In this document: piece by piece, positions 6,358 to 6,461 of the stretch
Layout: each line of letters opens with the position of its first letter
Numbering within the stretch: position 1 is the first letter of the stretch
Origin: an uncultured Bacilli bacterium
Lineage (GTDB): Bacteria; Bacillota_I; Bacilli_A; RF39; UBA660
Direction: 5' to 3'
Length of the DNA stretch: 6,461 nucleotides
Assembly: GCA_947632275.1 (NCBI GenBank)
Contig: CANROR010000067.1
Span: 1 to 6,461 of the forward strand
Notes under the pieces: model-generated
The model's database searches: none
What the model was told of the DNA's origin: nothing
Seen by the model: the letters and a program-made list of their open reading frames with translations, nothing else
Translations under genes and position numbers: made by a program

Positions 6358-6461
6358 GTGCGACCAGGTAGGTCTTATAACTTGGTAGGTGGAAATCCTA
6401 CTCAGAAAGTGTAACCCAACACACTGATAGCGAGTCTTGGAGCGAAGCTGGTAACAGTTAG
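6358..6461 (+). mobile_element. Group II intron, 5' end (domain I start), continues past window
   Basis: Group II introns are self-splicing RNAs and retroelements, usually encoding a reverse transcriptase-maturase. The sequence begins GTGCG (6358-6362), fitting the 5' consensus GUGYG. It then shows domain I-like small helices: GTAGG/CCTAC (6385-6389 with 6397-6401, loop TGGAAAT), and TCAG/CTGA (6402-6405 with 6424-6427) enclosing GTGT/ACAC (6409-6412 with 6419-6422). GGTAACAGTTAG (6450-6461) matches, from memory, the domain I segment GUAACAGUUAGCC of the Oceanobacillus iheyensis class IIC intron. Only 104 bases are present, so the maturase gene, domain V and 3' end are not visible; class and completeness are open. 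It lies about 50 bases after a terminator, in the coding orientation of the upstream genes but outside them. Confidence 0.75.

Noticed and set aside
6362..6374. GACC/GGTC hairpin at the start of the intron as a separate regulatory element
   Set aside because: The four-base pairing is weak, lies inside the intron 5' region and more probably reflects domain I base-pairing partners located further downstream.

Overview
The window is AT-rich (roughly one third G+C by eye), densely packed bacterial DNA with strong GGAGG/GGTGA-type ribosome binding sites, extended -10 promoters of the TGnTATAAT type and U-tailed hairpin terminators. All large frames are open in the standard code and their tryptophans are TGG, so TGA is not reassigned. 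The MurE here has a meso-diaminopimelate-type DNPR motif, so the cell should make a peptidoglycan wall. The TrpRS closely resembles streptococcal sequences as I remember them. Together this suggests a low-GC Bacillota (Bacilli or Erysipelotrichia-like, perhaps an uncultured gut lineage), but lineage cannot be fixed from this window.

Layout. (1) 2-262 (+): C-terminal part of an unrecognised protein, ended by a short terminator whose T-tract runs into an extended -10 promoter. (2) 311-904 (+): YrdC/TsaC-type threonylcarbamoyl-AMP synthase. (3) 896-2260 (-): murE, convergent with tsaC. The two genes overlap by 9 bases inside a long palindrome that looks like a two-way terminator. (4) 2261-2354: a compact divergent promoter region serving murE (-) and trpS (+). 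(5) 2355-3437 (+) trpS, then 22 bases later a GH31-like protein starting with GTG (3460-5841), probably co-transcribed. (6) 5874-6263 (+): a small membrane protein with its own likely promoter inside the end of the GH31 gene, followed by a clear terminator. (7) 6335-6357 is an alternating A/T tract, directly followed at 6358 by what looks like the 5' end (GTGCG, domain I) of a group II intron running off the window.

Most genes are housekeeping: tRNA modification (TsaC), cell wall synthesis (MurE) and tRNA charging (TrpS). They share no single pathway. The most unusual protein is the GH31 homologue. It keeps the fold signatures and the nucleophile aspartate, but by eye alignment it has lost the general acid/base aspartate and several other sugar-binding residues of the -1 subsite, and it carries a basic helical C-terminal extension. 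It is either a pseudoenzyme or an enzyme with changed chemistry. The other notable items are the palindromic tail-to-tail tsaC/murE overlap and the group II intron placed after a terminator and an A/T tract. I found no CRISPR array, tRNA, rRNA or complete transposable element.
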